Assembly (NCBI RefSeq): GCF_003751635.1
Contig: NZ_RJVI01000002.1
Coordinates: 434,001 to 498,000, forward strand
Direction of reading: 5' to 3'
DNA length: 64,000 bases
DNA from: Inmirania thermothiophila
GTDB taxonomy: Bacteria; Pseudomonadota; Gammaproteobacteria; DSM-100275
Shown here: positions 49,108 to 59,078 of the stretch, piece after piece
Layout of the letters: the number at the start of each line of letters is the position of its first letter
Position numbering within the stretch: position 1 is the stretch's first letter
Notes under the pieces: model-generated
Seen by the model: only the letters and a program-made list of their open reading frames with translations
Databases searched by the model: none
Told to the model about the DNA's origin: nothing
Translations under genes and position numbers: made by a program

Positions 49108-50747
49108 GCACCCGCAGCCCCTATGACATCGGCCTCGACCGCAACGCCGCCAACCACGCACCGCTCACGCCCCTGAGCTTCATCGAGCGCGCCGCCTCGG
49201 TGCACCCCGAGCGCACCGCCATCGTCCACGGGCGCATCCGCCGCACCTGGGCCGAGACCTACGCCCGCTGCCGCAGACTGGCCTCGGCCCTGGCGCGGCG
49301 CGGCATCGGCCGCGGCGACACGGTGGCGATCATGGCCCCCAACGTGCCCGCCATGTACGAGGCCCACTTCGGCGTCCCCATGGCCGGCGCCGTGCTCAAC
49401 GCCCTCAACGTCCGCCTGGACGCCGCCACCATCGCCTTCATCCTCGAGCACGGAGAGGCGAGGGCGCTGATCACCGACACCGAGTTCGCGCCCGTGATCC
49501 GCGACGCCCTGGCGCGGCTCGGACGCGACATCCTGGTCATCGACATCGACGACCCCGAGGGCCCCGGCGGCGAGCGCCTGGGCGCCGTGGAGTACGAGGA
49601 CTTCCTCGCCGAGGGCGACCCGGGGCATGCGTGGCATCCCCCCGCCGACGAGTGGGACGCCATCGCCCTCAACTACACCTCGGGCACCACCGGCAATCCC
49701 AAGGGCGTCGTCTACCACCACCGCGGCGCCTATCTGAACGCCATCGGCAACGTCCTCGCCTGGAACATGACCGCGCACCCGGTCTACCTCTGGACCCTGC
49801 CCATGTTCCACTGCAACGGCTGGTGCTTCCCGTGGACCCTGGCCCTGCTCGCGGGCACCAGCGTCTGCCTGCGCAAGGTGGAGGCGGGCGCCATCTACCG
49901 CGCCATCGCCGAGGAGGGCGTGACCCACTTCTGCGGCGCCCCGGTCGTCCTCGGCATGGTGATCCACGCCTCGGAGGCGGAGCGGCGCCCCTTCGGCCAT
50001 CGCGTCGAGGTCATGACCGCGGCCTCCGCGCCGCCCGCCGCGGTGCTGGAGGCGATGGAGCGGCTCGGCTTCCGCGTCACCCACGTCTACGGCCTGACCG
50101 AGGTCTACGGCCCGGCCGTGGTCTGCGACTGGAAGGCGGAGTGGGATGCGCTGCCCATGGAGGAGCAGGCCCGCATCAAGGCCCGCCAGGGCGTGCGTTA
50201 CCACGTCCTCGAGGGGCTGATGGTGGCCGACCCCGAGACCCTGCGGCCGGTGCCGCGCGACGGCGCCACCCTGGGCGAGGTCTTCATGCGCGGCCACATC
50301 GTCATGAAGGGCTATCTCAAGAACCCCAAGGCCACCGAGGAGGCCTTCCGCGGCGGCTGGTTCCACACCGGCGATCTCGCGGTCTGGCACCCGGACGGCT
50401 ACATCGAGCTCAAGGACCGGTCCAAGGACATCATCATCTCCGGCGGCGAGAACATCTCCACCATCGAGGTGGAGGGGGTGCTCTACCGCCATCCGGCGGT
50501 GCTCGAGGCGGCGGTGGTGGCCAAACCCGACCCCAAGTGGGGGGAGACACCCTGCGCCTTCGTCACCCTGAAGGAGGGCGCCGAGGCCAGCGCGGAGGAG
50601 ATCATCGCCTTCTGCCGCCAGCACCTTGCCCGCTTCAAGGTGCCGCGCACGGTGGTCTTCGGCCCCCTGCCCAAGACCTCCACCGGCAAGATCCAGAAGT
50701 TCGTGCTCCGCGAACGCGCCCGCCGCCTGGCCGAAGGGCAGCCCTGA
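49104..50747 (+). CDS. acyl-CoA synthetase (AlkK/DmdB-like AMP-binding ligase)
   Basis: 547 residues from GTG 49104, with a strong AGGAGGAAGGAGGAG leader. It opens PLTPLSFIERAASVHPERTA, and has the AMP P-loop YTSGTTGNPKG, the A5 motif YGLTEVYGP, the A8 hinge ELKDRSKDIIISGGENIS and the Lys in KTSTGKIQKFVLRER. This subgroup includes medium-chain fatty acid ligases (AlkK) and the methylmercaptopropionate-CoA ligase DmdB. The sequence alone does not separate them. Other dmd genes are absent. Confidence 0.88.
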   Translation: MSTRSPYDIGLDRNAANHAPLTPLSFIERAASVHPERTAIVHGRIRRTWAETYARCRRLASALARRGIGRGDTVAIMAPNVPAMYEAHFGVPMAGAVLNALNVRLDAATIAFILEHGEARALITDTEFAPVIRDALARLGRDILVIDIDDPEGPGGERLGAVEYEDFLAEGDPGHAWHPPADEWDAIALNYTSGTTGNPKGVVYHHRGAYLNAIGNVLAWNMTAHPVYLWTLPMFHCNGWCFPWTLALLAGTSVCLRKVEAGAIYRAIAEEGVTHFCGAPVVLGMVIHASEAERRPFGHRVEVMTAASAPPAAVLEAMERLGFRVTHVYGLTEVYGPAVVCDWKAEWDALPMEEQARIKARQGVRYHVLEGLMVADPETLRPVPRDGATLGEVFMRGHIVMKGYLKNPKATEEAFRGGWFHTGDLAVWHPDGYIELKDRSKDIIISGGENISTIEVEGVLYRHPAVLEAAVVAKPDPKWGETPCAFVTLKEGAEASAEEIIAFCRQHLARFKVPRTVVFGPLPKTSTGKIQKFVLRERARRLAEGQP

Positions 50748-50753
50748 CCCATC

Positions 50754-50779
50754 GGGGGTAACCCGCCCGGGTTACCCCC
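50754..50779. terminator. strong hairpin terminator after the acyl-CoA ligase
   Basis: GGGGGTAACCCG and its exact complement form 12-bp arms around CC, beginning 6 bp after the stop. There is no T run, but the stem is perfect. It should separate the ligase operon from the molybdoenzyme operon. Confidence 0.65.
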
Positions 50780-50914
50780 TGCGCACCGGTGCGCCCGCCC
50801 GTCGGTCGGATTGCACCCCCTCCCCCACCCTCCGTGAAATCGGCGCCATGGTCCCGGCCCGGTGCCTGCGCGCCGGCGGACCCGCACCCGGCAACGCACG
50901 CGAAGGAGGAGATC

Positions 50915-53900
50915 ATGGCCGAACTGACGCGCCGTCGCTTCCTCAAGGCCACCGCCGGCGGCCTCGCCGCAGGCCTCGTCAGCCGCCCCGCCCTCGCCCT
51001 GCGGGCGCTGCAGCCGGCGGTGGGGATCGACAACCCCCTCAAGCACTATCCCAGCCGCGACTGGGAGAGCCTCTACCGCGACATCTACAAGCCGGACGAT
51101 TCCTACGTCCTCGTCTGCACCCCGAACTGCACCCACAACTGCTACCTCAACGCCTACGTCAAGAACGGCGTCGTGGTGCGCATGGGGCCGACCCAGAACT
51201 ACCACAAGGCCACCGACGTCTACGGCACCGTCGCCAGCCAGCGCTGGGATCCGCGCCTCTGCAACAAGGGCATCCTCCTGCCGCGCCGCTTCTACGGCGA
51301 CCGCCGGGTCAAGGCGCCGATGGTGCGCAAGGGCTTCCTCGAGTGGGTGCGCCGCGGCTTCCCGCGCGACGAGGACGGCCTGCCGCCGGCCGAGCTCTTC
51401 CGCCGGGGCGAGGACGGCTACGTGCGCGTCTCCTGGGACGAGGCCTACGAGATCGTGGCCAAGGCCCTCTACGAGACCGCCAAGACCTATTCCGGCGAGC
51501 AGGGCGCGGCGCTGCTCAAGCGGCAGGACTACGACGAGGCCATGATCGCGCGCATGGGGAGCGCCGGCACCCGCGCCATGAAGTTCCGCGGCGGCATGCC
51601 CGTGCTCGGCTCCATCAAGCTCTTCGGCCAGTACCGCACCGCCAACTCCATGGCGCTGCTCGACGCCCACATCCGCAACGTCGGCCCCGACAAGGCCAAG
51701 GGCGGCGTCGGCCTCGACAACTACTCCTGGCACACCGACCTGCCGCCGGGCCACCCCATGGTCACCGGCCAGCAGACGGTGGACTTCGACCTCGCCACGG
51801 TGGAGTACGCCGACTGCATCGTCCTCTGGGGGATGAACTGGATCTCCACCAAGATGCCGGAGGCGCACTGGCTGACGGAGAACCGCGCCAAGGGCAAGAA
51901 GGTCATCGTCATCAGCACCGAGTACAGCTCCACCTGCTCCAAGGCGGACGAGATCGTCCTCATCCGCCCCGCCACCGACCCCGCCCTCGCCCTCGGCGTG
52001 GCGCAGATCATCATCGAGGAAAAGCTCTACGACGAGGAGTTCGTCAAGGGCCACACCGACCTGCCGCTGCTGGTGCGCATGGACACCGGCGATCTGCTGC
52101 GGGCCCACGAGGTGATCCCCGGCTACCGGCTCAAGGAGCTCAAGCTCACCCGCGTGGTGGACGACCCCAAGGACCTGCCCAAGCCCTTCCACGTCAACGT
52201 GGGCGAGCCGGTGGTCACGCGCAAGATGCGCGAGGAGTGGGGCGACTTCGTGGTCTGGGACCTGCGCAAGGGCCGCCCCGCCGCGGTCTCCCGCGACGAC
52301 ATCGGCGAGCACTTCCTCAAGACCGGCATCGACCCCGCGCTCGAGGGCGAGTTCGAGGTGGAGGTCGGGGGCGAGAAGGTGAAGGTGCGCCCGGTGTTCG
52401 ACCTCGTACGCCAGCACCTGGACGACACCTGGAACCCCACCAACACGTCCAAGGTCACCGGCGCCCCCAAGTCGGCCCTCTACAGCCTGGCGCGGCAGTT
52501 CGCGGCCCACCCGGAGAAGACCCTGTTCATCACCGGCATGGGCCCGAACCAGATGTTCAACGCCGACCTCAAGGACCGCGCCATCTTCCTGGTGGCGGCC
52601 CTGACCCGCAACGTCGGCTTCATCGGCGGCAACGTCGGCAGCTACGCGGGCAACTACCGCGCCGCCTACTTCAACGGCATGCCGCAGTACCTCGCCGAGA
52701 ACCCCTTCGACATCACCCTCGACCCGAAGGCGCCGGCGAAGGTCAAGCCCTATCTCACCTTCCAGTCGGCGCACTTCTATTCCCACGGCGACAAGCCGCT
52801 CAAGGTCCACGGCCACTACTTCAACGGCCGGACCCACATGCCGACGCCCACCAAGGCCTTCTGGTTCTCGGGGTCGAACTCGATCCTCGGCAACGCCAAG
52901 GGCCACTATGAGGTGGTGATGAACCTGCTGCGCCACCCGGCGCATCGCCACCCCGGCGCCCACAAGCGCATGATCGACGTGCTGGTGGTCAACGAGTGGT
53001 GGTGGACCGCCTCCTGCGAGTACGCCGACGTCGTCCTCGCCGTCGACTCCTGGGGCGAGTACCACCAGCACGACATGACCCAGTCCTGCACCAACCCCTT
53101 CATGCAGGTGATGCCCATCACCAAGATCAAGCGCATCCACGACACCCGCGCCGACGCCGAGACCTACAAGGGGGTCGCGGCCAAGCTCGCCGAGCTCACC
53201 GGCGACAGGCGCTTCATCGACTACTGGGCCTTCATCAACGACAAGGACCGGGCCAAGCCCTACATCCAGCGGGTGCTCTCGCACTCCAACATGATGAAGG
53301 GCTACGACGTCGACAAGCTCCTCGAGCTCGCCGAGAAGGGCATCCCGGCGATGATGATGGGGCGCAGCTACCCGAAGAACATCGGCTACGAGCAGAGCAA
53401 GGAGTCGAAGCCCTGGTACAACCGCACGGGGCGGCTCGAGTTCTACCGCGACGAGCCGGAGTTCAAGGACTACGGCGAGAACCTCCCGGTCTACCGCGAG
53501 GCCGTCGACTCCACCTGGTACGAGCCCAACGTCATCGTCGCGGCGCCCCATCCGCTGATCCGGCCGAAGCAGCCCACCGACTACGGCTTCTCGCGCTACG
53601 ACCTCTCGCGCGAGACGCGCCAGGTGCGCAACGTCGTCTACACGCCGGAGGAGCTGCTCAAGACCGAGCACCCGCTCAAGCGCGAGCAGTTCCGCTTCGT
53701 CTGGATCACCCCCAAGTTCCGCCACAGCGTCCACACCATGTTCGCCGACCTCGACCTCACGGCGGCGCTCTGGGGCCCCTTCGGCGACGTCTACCGCAGG
53801 GACAAGCGCAAGCCGTGGGTGGGCGAGGCCTACGTGGACATCAACCCGGAGGACGCCAAGCGGCTCGGGATCGAGGACGGCGACTACGTCTGGATCGACG

Positions 53901-54412
53901 CCGACCCCGAGGACCAGCCCTTCACCGGCTGGAGCCAGCGGCCCGAGGACTACAAGGTCGCCCGCTGCCTGCTGCGCGCCCGCTACTACCCGGGCACGCC
54001 GCCGGGGGTGCTGCGCACCTGGTTCCACTTCACCCAGGCGAGCTACGGGACGGTGCGCGGCCAGACCAGCCGCGACGACGGCCTCGCCAAGAACAGCGAG
54101 ACCCGCTACCAGGCCATGTACCGCAGCGGCGGCCACCAGAGCGGGACGCGGTCCTGGCTGCGCCCGACCCTGCTCACCGACAGCCTCGTGCGCAAGAACC
54201 TCATGGGTCAGGTGATCGGCAAGGGCTTCGCCCCCGACGTGCACTGCGCCAACGGGGCGCCGCGCGAGTCCTTCGTCAAGATCACGAAGGCCGAGGACGG
54301 CGGCATCAACGGGCAGAAGCTCTGGCGCGTGGCCCGGCTCGGGCTGCGTCCGGGCTACGAGACGCCCACGATCCTCCGCTACCTCAAGGGCCAGTTCATC
54401 CACACCGTCTGA
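50915..54412 (+). CDS. type II DMSO-reductase-family molybdoenzyme, catalytic alpha subunit (Tat-exported)
   Basis: 1165 residues from ATG 50915 (AAGGAGGAGATC upstream). The Tat signal is TRRRFLK (residues 5-11). The N-terminal FS0 cluster is C68-x3-C72-x3-C76-x39-C116. The type II Mo-ligand segment YSWHTDLPP is intact, with the Asp at residue 275 as the expected Mo ligand. The C-terminal cofactor domain is [18 protein letters not shown]. This places it with selenate, chlorate, perchlorate, dimethyl-sulfide and ethylbenzene enzymes (SerA, ClrA, PcrA, DdhA, EbdA), not cytoplasmic NarG. The substrate is not determined. Its beta, gamma and chaperone genes follow, and then a NarXL-like pair. Confidence 0.88.
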   Translation: MAELTRRRFLKATAGGLAAGLVSRPALALRALQPAVGIDNPLKHYPSRDWESLYRDIYKPDDSYVLVCTPNCTHNCYLNAYVKNGVVVRMGPTQNYHKATDVYGTVASQRWDPRLCNKGILLPRRFYGDRRVKAPMVRKGFLEWVRRGFPRDEDGLPPAELFRRGEDGYVRVSWDEAYEIVAKALYETAKTYSGEQGAALLKRQDYDEAMIARMGSAGTRAMKFRGGMPVLGSIKLFGQYRTANSMALLDAHIRNVGPDKAKGGVGLDNYSWHTDLPPGHPMVTGQQTVDFDLATVEYADCIVLWGMNWISTKMPEAHWLTENRAKGKKVIVISTEYSSTCSKADEIVLIRPATDPALALGVAQIIIEEKLYDEEFVKGHTDLPLLVRMDTGDLLRAHEVIPGYRLKELKLTRVVDDPKDLPKPFHVNVGEPVVTRKMREEWGDFVVWDLRKGRPAAVSRDDIGEHFLKTGIDPALEGEFEVEVGGEKVKVRPVFDLVRQHLDDTWNPTNTSKVTGAPKSALYSLARQFAAHPEKTLFITGMGPNQMFNADLKDRAIFLVAALTRNVGFIGGNVGSYAGNYRAAYFNGMPQYLAENPFDITLDPKAPAKVKPYLTFQSAHFYSHGDKPLKVHGHYFNGRTHMPTPTKAFWFSGSNSILGNAKGHYEVVMNLLRHPAHRHPGAHKRMIDVLVVNEWWWTASCEYADVVLAVDSWGEYHQHDMTQSCTNPFMQVMPITKIKRIHDTRADAETYKGVAAKLAELTGDRRFIDYWAFINDKDRAKPYIQRVLSHSNMMKGYDVDKLLELAEKGIPAMMMGRSYPKNIGYEQSKESKPWYNRTGRLEFYRDEPEFKDYGENLPVYREAVDSTWYEPNVIVAAPHPLIRPKQPTDYGFSRYDLSRETRQVRNVVYTPEELLKTEHPLKREQFRFVWITPKFRHSVHTMFADLDLTAALWGPFGDVYRRDKRKPWVGEAYVDINPEDAKRLGIEDGDYVWIDADPEDQPFTGWSQRPEDYKVARCLLRARYYPGTPPGVLRTWFHFTQASYGTVRGQTSRDDGLAKNSETRYQAMYRSGGHQSGTRSWLRPTLLTDSLVRKNLMGQVIGKGFAPDVHCANGAPRESFVKITKAEDGGINGQKLWRVARLGLRPGYETPTILRYLKGQFIHTV

Positions 54413-54425
54413 CGGGGAGAGAGCC

Positions 54426-55565
54426 ATGCCGAAGGTCTACAACTGGCAGCTCGGGCGCGAGATGGACTACCCCTACGAGCCCGCGCCGCCCAAGCGGCAG
54501 TTCGCCGCCGTCTTCGACACCAACAAGTGCATCGCCTGCCAGACGTGCACCATCGCCTGCAAGATGACCTGGACGTCGGGCCGCGGGCAGGAGTACATGT
54601 TCTGGAACAACGTCGAGAGCAAGCCCTACGGCGGCTTCCCGCTCGCCTGGGACGTGCGCCTGCTCGAGCACCTCGGCGGCGGCACCTGGGAGGGCGGCGT
54701 CTACCGGGGCAAGACCATCTTCGAGAAGGCCAAGGAGGAGCGGAAGACCGTCGCCGGCTTCCTTCCGGAGCTCGAGGACTGGGCCTACCCCAACACCGGC
54801 GAGGACGACATCTGGGGCGATCGCGTCGACGGCGGCATGCACATCGACGCCCTGCCCCACCCCATGTGGTTCTTCTACGTCCCGCGCATCTGCAACCACT
54901 GCACCTATCCCGGCTGCCTCGCCAACTGCCCCCGCCAGGCCATCTACAAGCGGCCCGAGGACGGCATCGTCCTCATCGACCAGTCCCGCTGCGAGGGCTA
55001 CCGCCAGTGCGTGCGCGGCTGCCCGTACAAGAAGGCGATGTTCAACGCCACCACGGGGCGGTCCGAGAAGTGCATCGGCTGCTACCCGAAGGTGGAGCAG
55101 GGCATCCAGACCCAGTGCATCGAGCAGTGCATCGGCAAGATCCGCCTCCAGGGCTGGATCAGCCCGCCCGACCAGGCCCGCGAGGACAACCCCATCGACT
55201 ACATCGTCCACATCAAGAAGCTGGCCCTGCCGCTCTTCCCGCAGTTCGGCACCCAGCCCAACGTCTACTACATCCCGCCGATCCACGTGCCGACGCCGTT
55301 CCTCGTCCAGATGTTCGGCCCGCGCGTGACCGAGGCGGTGCGCGTCTACCGTGAGGAGGTGCGGCGCGATCCGGTGCTGCAGGGGCTGCTGGTCATGTTC
55401 GGGAGCTCGCCCCAGATCATGACCCGGTTCAAGGTCCGCGAGGGCGTGGCCTACGGCTACAACGCCGACGGCGAGGTGGTGGCCAAGGCGCCCATCACCG
55501 AGCCCCTCGCCCTGCGCGAGCCCTACGACCGCAAGCTCGACGTCTACCGCCTCGACATCACCTGA
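54426..55565 (+). CDS. type II molybdoenzyme iron-sulfur beta subunit
   Basis: 379 residues without its own signal, so it is probably exported with alpha. Four Fe-S motifs are seen: CIACQTCTIACK, CNHCTYPGCLANCPR, CEGYRQCVRGCPYKK and CIGCYP...CIEQCIGKIR. In the third motif a Tyr takes a Cys position (the Trp site of NarH), so one [3Fe-4S] and three [4Fe-4S] clusters are expected, as in NarH, DdhB and SerB. It passes electrons between the Mo site and the haem gamma subunit. Confidence 0.93.
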   Translation: MPKVYNWQLGREMDYPYEPAPPKRQFAAVFDTNKCIACQTCTIACKMTWTSGRGQEYMFWNNVESKPYGGFPLAWDVRLLEHLGGGTWEGGVYRGKTIFEKAKEERKTVAGFLPELEDWAYPNTGEDDIWGDRVDGGMHIDALPHPMWFFYVPRICNHCTYPGCLANCPRQAIYKRPEDGIVLIDQSRCEGYRQCVRGCPYKKAMFNATTGRSEKCIGCYPKVEQGIQTQCIEQCIGKIRLQGWISPPDQAREDNPIDYIVHIKKLALPLFPQFGTQPNVYYIPPIHVPTPFLVQMFGPRVTEAVRVYREEVRRDPVLQGLLVMFGSSPQIMTRFKVREGVAYGYNADGEVVAKAPITEPLALREPYDRKLDVYRLDIT

Positions 55566-55588
55566 TGGCGCGCAAGGAGGATCACCCC

Positions 55589-56398
55589 ATGTGCCGCAAG
55601 CTGCTCCTGACCGGCATCGCCGCCCTCGCGGTCGCCGCCCCCGCGGCGGCCCAGGGCCCCGACGGCGCGGTGGTGGTGGGGCGCACCGCCCGCGACCTCA
55701 CCACCGACCCCGACGCCGCCGTCTGGCGCAACGCCCCCGAGACGGTGGTGGCCCTCGTCCCCCAGACCATCGCCATCCCCAACGGCGGCGGCTCGGTCAG
55801 CCGCATCCGCATCCAGGGCCTGCACAACGGACGCCGCATCGCCTTCCGCCTGAGCTGGGACGACGCCACCGCGGACACCGAGAACGCCGTCGAGACCTTC
55901 CGCGACGCCGTCGCCCTGCTCTTTCCCCTCGATGCGCGCGATCCCACCAAGACCTCGCCCCTCATGGGCAACAAGGGGGCGCCGGTGAACATCTGGCAGT
56001 GGCGGGCCGACTGGCAGGCCGACCGCGACGGCGCCGACCGCCTCGCCGCCCGCCAGCCGCACACGGCGGGGTTCTGGATCTCGCCGGTGGACGAGATCCT
56101 CAAGGCGCGCTACCCGGGCAAGCCCCGGCCGGACGCCGTGGCCCTCGAGTTCGTCGCCGAGGGCTGGGGCACCCTCACCCGCCAGGCCCAGCAGGACGTC
56201 GATGCTGGCGGGCGCTGGCGCGACGGGCGGTGGAGCGTGGTCTTCGTGCGCGACCTCGAGCGCACCGATGGCTCCGACGCGGCCTTCGCCCCCGGCGCGC
56301 GCACGGTCCTCAACGTCGCCGTCTGGAACGGCCACGAGGAGGACGTCAACGGACGCAAGTCCGTCTCCCTGCAGTGGATCCCGGTGGAGGTGCGCTGA
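55589..56398 (+). CDS. type II molybdoenzyme haem-b gamma subunit (EbdC/DdhC/SerC-like)
   Basis: 269 residues. ATG 55589 is chosen because AAGGAGG sits eight bases upstream, although an in-frame ATG overlaps the beta stop. A Sec signal (MCRKLLLTGIAALAVAAPAAAQ) sends it to the periplasm. The family shows LSWDDATAD, then a Met in SPLMGNKGAPVNIWQWRADW, one of the expected haem ligands (Met and Lys in characterised members). It holds one b haem and exchanges electrons with a periplasmic cytochrome. Being third in order (alpha-beta-gamma-chaperone) fits ebdABCD. Confidence 0.85.
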   Translation: MCRKLLLTGIAALAVAAPAAAQGPDGAVVVGRTARDLTTDPDAAVWRNAPETVVALVPQTIAIPNGGGSVSRIRIQGLHNGRRIAFRLSWDDATADTENAVETFRDAVALLFPLDARDPTKTSPLMGNKGAPVNIWQWRADWQADRDGADRLAARQPHTAGFWISPVDEILKARYPGKPRPDAVALEFVAEGWGTLTRQAQQDVDAGGRWRDGRWSVVFVRDLERTDGSDAAFAPGARTVLNVAVWNGHEEDVNGRKSVSLQWIPVEVR

Positions 56399-56408
56399 GG
56401 TGGCCGCG

Positions 56409-57089
56409 ATGGAGCCGATGGAGACCGCCGCCGGCGCGGCGCTGGTGCGGGCGCGCATCTACGAGCTGCTCGCCTGCGGTTTCGTCCCCCCCGACGGCGG
56501 GCACGCGGCCCACCTGCGCGGCCCCTACCTGGCGCAGTGGGCGGAGGTGGCGGCCGCCCTCGACGACGCGGTGGGCCTCACCGAGCCGCTGCGCGAGCTG
56601 GGCGAGCGGCTGCGCGCCACCGCCCCCGAGGCCCTGCGCGACCTCTACGACCACCTCTTCGAGCCCCAGGGCCGCATGGCCGCGCCGCCCTACGAGGGCG
56701 AGTACACGCGGCCGACGCCGCAGCACGACCTCCTGCTCTCGGCGCAGCTCGCCGACATCGCGGGCTTCTACCGCGCCTTCGGGCTCGAGCCCTCCGAAGC
56801 CCATCCCGACCGGCCCGACCACGTCGCCACCGAGCTCGAGTTCATGCACGTGCTGGCGCGCAAGGAGGCGGAGGCGGCGGCCTGCGGCGAGGACGAGCAC
56901 TGGGCGGTGACGCGGGAGGCCGAGGTCAAGTTCCTGCGCGACCACCTCGGGCGCTGGACGGAGGCCTTCCGGGAACGCGTGGAGGACCGCGGGGCGGACT
57001 CGGCCTATGCGGCGCTTGCGCGCCTGACGGCGCGCTGGGTGGCCTTCGATGCCGCGCTCCTGCAGGCGATCCCTGCGGGAAGCGGCTGA
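56409..57089 (+). CDS. TorD/DmsD-family chaperone for the molybdoenzyme
   Basis: 226 residues. ATG 56409 has GAGG at a good distance; GTG 56400 is possible. Helical TorD features are ARIYELLACGFVPP, LYDHLFEPQGRM, PYEGEYTRPTPQHDLLL and RPDHVATELEFMHVLARKE. Such chaperones hold the Tat signal and unfolded alpha subunit until the Mo cofactor is loaded. It is the last gene of the enzyme operon. Confidence 0.92.
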   Translation: MEPMETAAGAALVRARIYELLACGFVPPDGGHAAHLRGPYLAQWAEVAAALDDAVGLTEPLRELGERLRATAPEALRDLYDHLFEPQGRMAAPPYEGEYTRPTPQHDLLLSAQLADIAGFYRAFGLEPSEAHPDRPDHVATELEFMHVLARKEAEAAACGEDEHWAVTREAEVKFLRDHLGRWTEAFRERVEDRGADSAYAALARLTARWVAFDAALLQAIPAGSG

Positions 57090-57120
57090 ACCCGCCGTCC
57101 GGCCGGCGGTTGCGCTATGA

Positions 57121-57155
57121 TCCCCGGGGCGGGGCGCAGTTCCTCGCCCCGGGGA
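57121..57155. promoter_or_regulatory. hairpin in the leader of the NarX-like gene
   Basis: TCCCCGGGGCG and its exact complement form 11-bp arms around a 13-base loop, ending just before the Shine-Dalgarno (GGGGAGGGG). It may end the enzyme operon or limit translation of the kinase. Confidence 0.5.
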
Positions 57156-57164
57156 GGGGTGGTC

Positions 57165-59078
57165 ATGCTCCGGGAGCTCCTCAGACGCTCGGTGATCATG
57201 CGTCTGGGCTTCGTCCTCTCCGCCATCGTGCTCCTGGCCTGGGCGGGGATGACGAGCGCCCTCTACATCGCCGCCCGCGCCGACGGCGAGGCGCAGGCGG
57301 TCAACGTGGCGGGCCAGCTGCGGATGCAGTCCTACCGCATCGCCACCCACCTCCTCGCCCTCGTCTCGGCGACCCCCGCAGCCCCCGCCGGTCCCCCGCT
57401 CGCGGAGCTCGTGGCCGGGTTCGAGCGGCGCCTAACCCATCCGGCCCTGCGCGAGGCCATCCACGGGGCCGCCGCCACCGGCAGCCACGCCCGCTACGAG
57501 ACCGTGGCGCGGCGCTGGCGGACCGAGATCCGGCCCCTGCTCGCGGACCTCGACCGCCAGCTCGAGCCGCCCGCCGCGACCGGCCTCACGCCGCCGCCGC
57601 CGGACGGGGTCCAGCTCGCCGGACGCTACCTCGCCCTGCTGCCGGATTTCGTGGACCAGATCGACGGCATGGTCAAGGCCCTCGAGATCGAGGCCCAGCG
57701 ACGGGTGCGCATGCTGTGGCTGCTCGAGGCCATCCCCCTCGGCCTGACCTTCGCCATCGTGCTGCTGGTCCTCTACCTCTCGTACCGCCGGCTCCTGGCG
57801 CCGCTGCACCGCCTGCTCTCCTGCGCCGAGGGGCTGCAACGCGGCAATCTCGCCCTGCGCGCGGAGACCCGCGGCAACGACGAGTTCGCCCTCATCGGCC
57901 GCACCCTCAACGCCCTCTCGGAGGATCTGCGCGCCCTCTACCGCGATCTCGAGGCGCGGGTGGAGGAGAAGACGCGCGAGCTGCGCCATCGCACCGCCTC
58001 GCTGGAGCTCCTCTACCGCACGGTGCGCCGGCTCAACGAGACCGCCGAACCCCAGCGCACCTTCCCCGCGCTGCTGGACGACCTGGCGGCGGCGACGGGC
58101 GCGAGCGGCGGTTTGATTTGCCTCGGCGCACGTCCCGGGGCGCTGGCCGAGAGCCACCCCTCGGGGAGCCTCCGCCGCGTCTGCCTGTGCCGCTCCTGCG
58201 CCGACTGCCGGGCCGAGGCCGGGGTGCGCGTGCTGGAGCTGCGCGACGACGCCGGTGTCCCCCACCGCGTCCTCTCCGTGCCCATCGCCGACCAGAACAC
58301 GCGCTTCGGCGTGCTGCTGCTGGAGTTCGCGCAGGCCGCCTCCCCCGAGGCCTGGGCCCGCAAGCTCGCCGAGGCGGTGGCCGACCACGTGGGCATCGCC
58401 ATGCGCATGCAGGCGCGCCACGACGCCGAGCGGCGGCTTGCCCTGCTCGAGGAACGCAGCGTCATCGCCCGCGAGCTGCACGACTCCCTCGCCCAGTCCC
58501 TGAGCTACCTCAAGATCAAGACGCGCCGCCTGGAGACCGAGCTCGCGCGCCACCAGGAGCCCGCGGCGGCGGCGCTGGTGGGGGAGATCCGCGCCGGCCT
58601 CAACGACGCCTACAGCGAGCTGCGCTCGCTGCTCAACACCTTCCGCCTGCGCATCGACGGGCGAGGTCTCGAGGGGGCGCTGGCGACGGCGGTGGCCGAA
58701 CAGGCGCGGCTGAGCGGCATCGACATGGCCCTGGAGTACCGCCTCCCGGCCGGCGCCCTCGACGCCCACGAGGAGGTGCACGTGCTCCACATCGTCCGCG
58801 AGGCCATCGCCAACGTGGCCCGCCACAGCGGGGCGCGCCGCGCGCGCATCTCCCTCGACCACGCCGGCGCGCAGGTGGTGGTGCGGGTGGAGGACGACGG
58901 GAGCGGCCTGCCGGACGAGGCCCCCGAGGGCGACCACCACGGTCTCGCCATCATGCGCGAGCGGGCCGGGGAGCTGGGCGGGCGGCTGCGCCTTGCCCGC
59001 GCCAGCGCCGAGGGCGGCACCCTGGTGGAGCTGCGCTTCGTGCCCCGCGCAGCCCAGGCGACGCAGGCCACGGCATGA
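57165..59078 (+). CDS. narX: NarX-like nitrate/nitrite-type sensor histidine kinase
   Basis: 637 residues from ATG 57165. The order is helix 1 (about 9-31), a periplasmic four-helix sensor, helix 2 (about 182-206), HAMP, a GAF-like central module with a Cys cluster (C340, C342, C345, C348), the HisKA_3 box ARELHDSLAQSLS with the phospho-His at 439, and an HATPase domain. The sensor begins with VNVAGQLRMQSYRIA (from residue 46), a close match to the P-box of NarX/NarQ that binds nitrate or nitrite. A Cys cluster in this module is also known in NarX. It overlaps the regulator start (ATGA). The symbol is a family label; the actual ligand is not proven. Confidence 0.87.
   Translation: MLRELLRRSVIMRLGFVLSAIVLLAWAGMTSALYIAARADGEAQAVNVAGQLRMQSYRIATHLLALVSATPAAPAGPPLAELVAGFERRLTHPALREAIHGAAATGSHARYETVARRWRTEIRPLLADLDRQLEPPAATGLTPPPPDGVQLAGRYLALLPDFVDQIDGMVKALEIEAQRRVRMLWLLEAIPLGLTFAIVLLVLYLSYRRLLAPLHRLLSCAEGLQRGNLALRAETRGNDEFALIGRTLNALSEDLRALYRDLEARVEEKTRELRHRTASLELLYRTVRRLNETAEPQRTFPALLDDLAAATGASGGLICLGARPGALAESHPSGSLRRVCLCRSCADCRAEAGVRVLELRDDAGVPHRVLSVPIADQNTRFGVLLLEFAQAASPEAWARKLAEAVADHVGIAMRMQARHDAERRLALLEERSVIARELHDSLAQSLSYLKIKTRRLETELARHQEPAAAALVGEIRAGLNDAYSELRSLLNTFRLRIDGRGLEGALATAVAEQARLSGIDMALEYRLPAGALDAHEEVHVLHIVREAIANVARHSGARRARISLDHAGAQVVVRVEDDGSGLPDEAPEGDHHGLAIMRERAGELGGRLRLARASAEGGTLVELRFVPRAAQATQATA

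Noticed and set aside
50915-54412. Calling the alpha subunit NarG (cytoplasmic nitrate reductase)
   Set aside because: It has a Tat signal, a Cys at the first FS0 position, and a soluble haem-b gamma subunit instead of NarI, all of which point to the exported type II class.
50483-54427. A long minus-strand open frame opposite the molybdoenzyme alpha gene
   Set aside because: It is a shadow of the alpha gene, of low complexity with no ribosome site or known motif.
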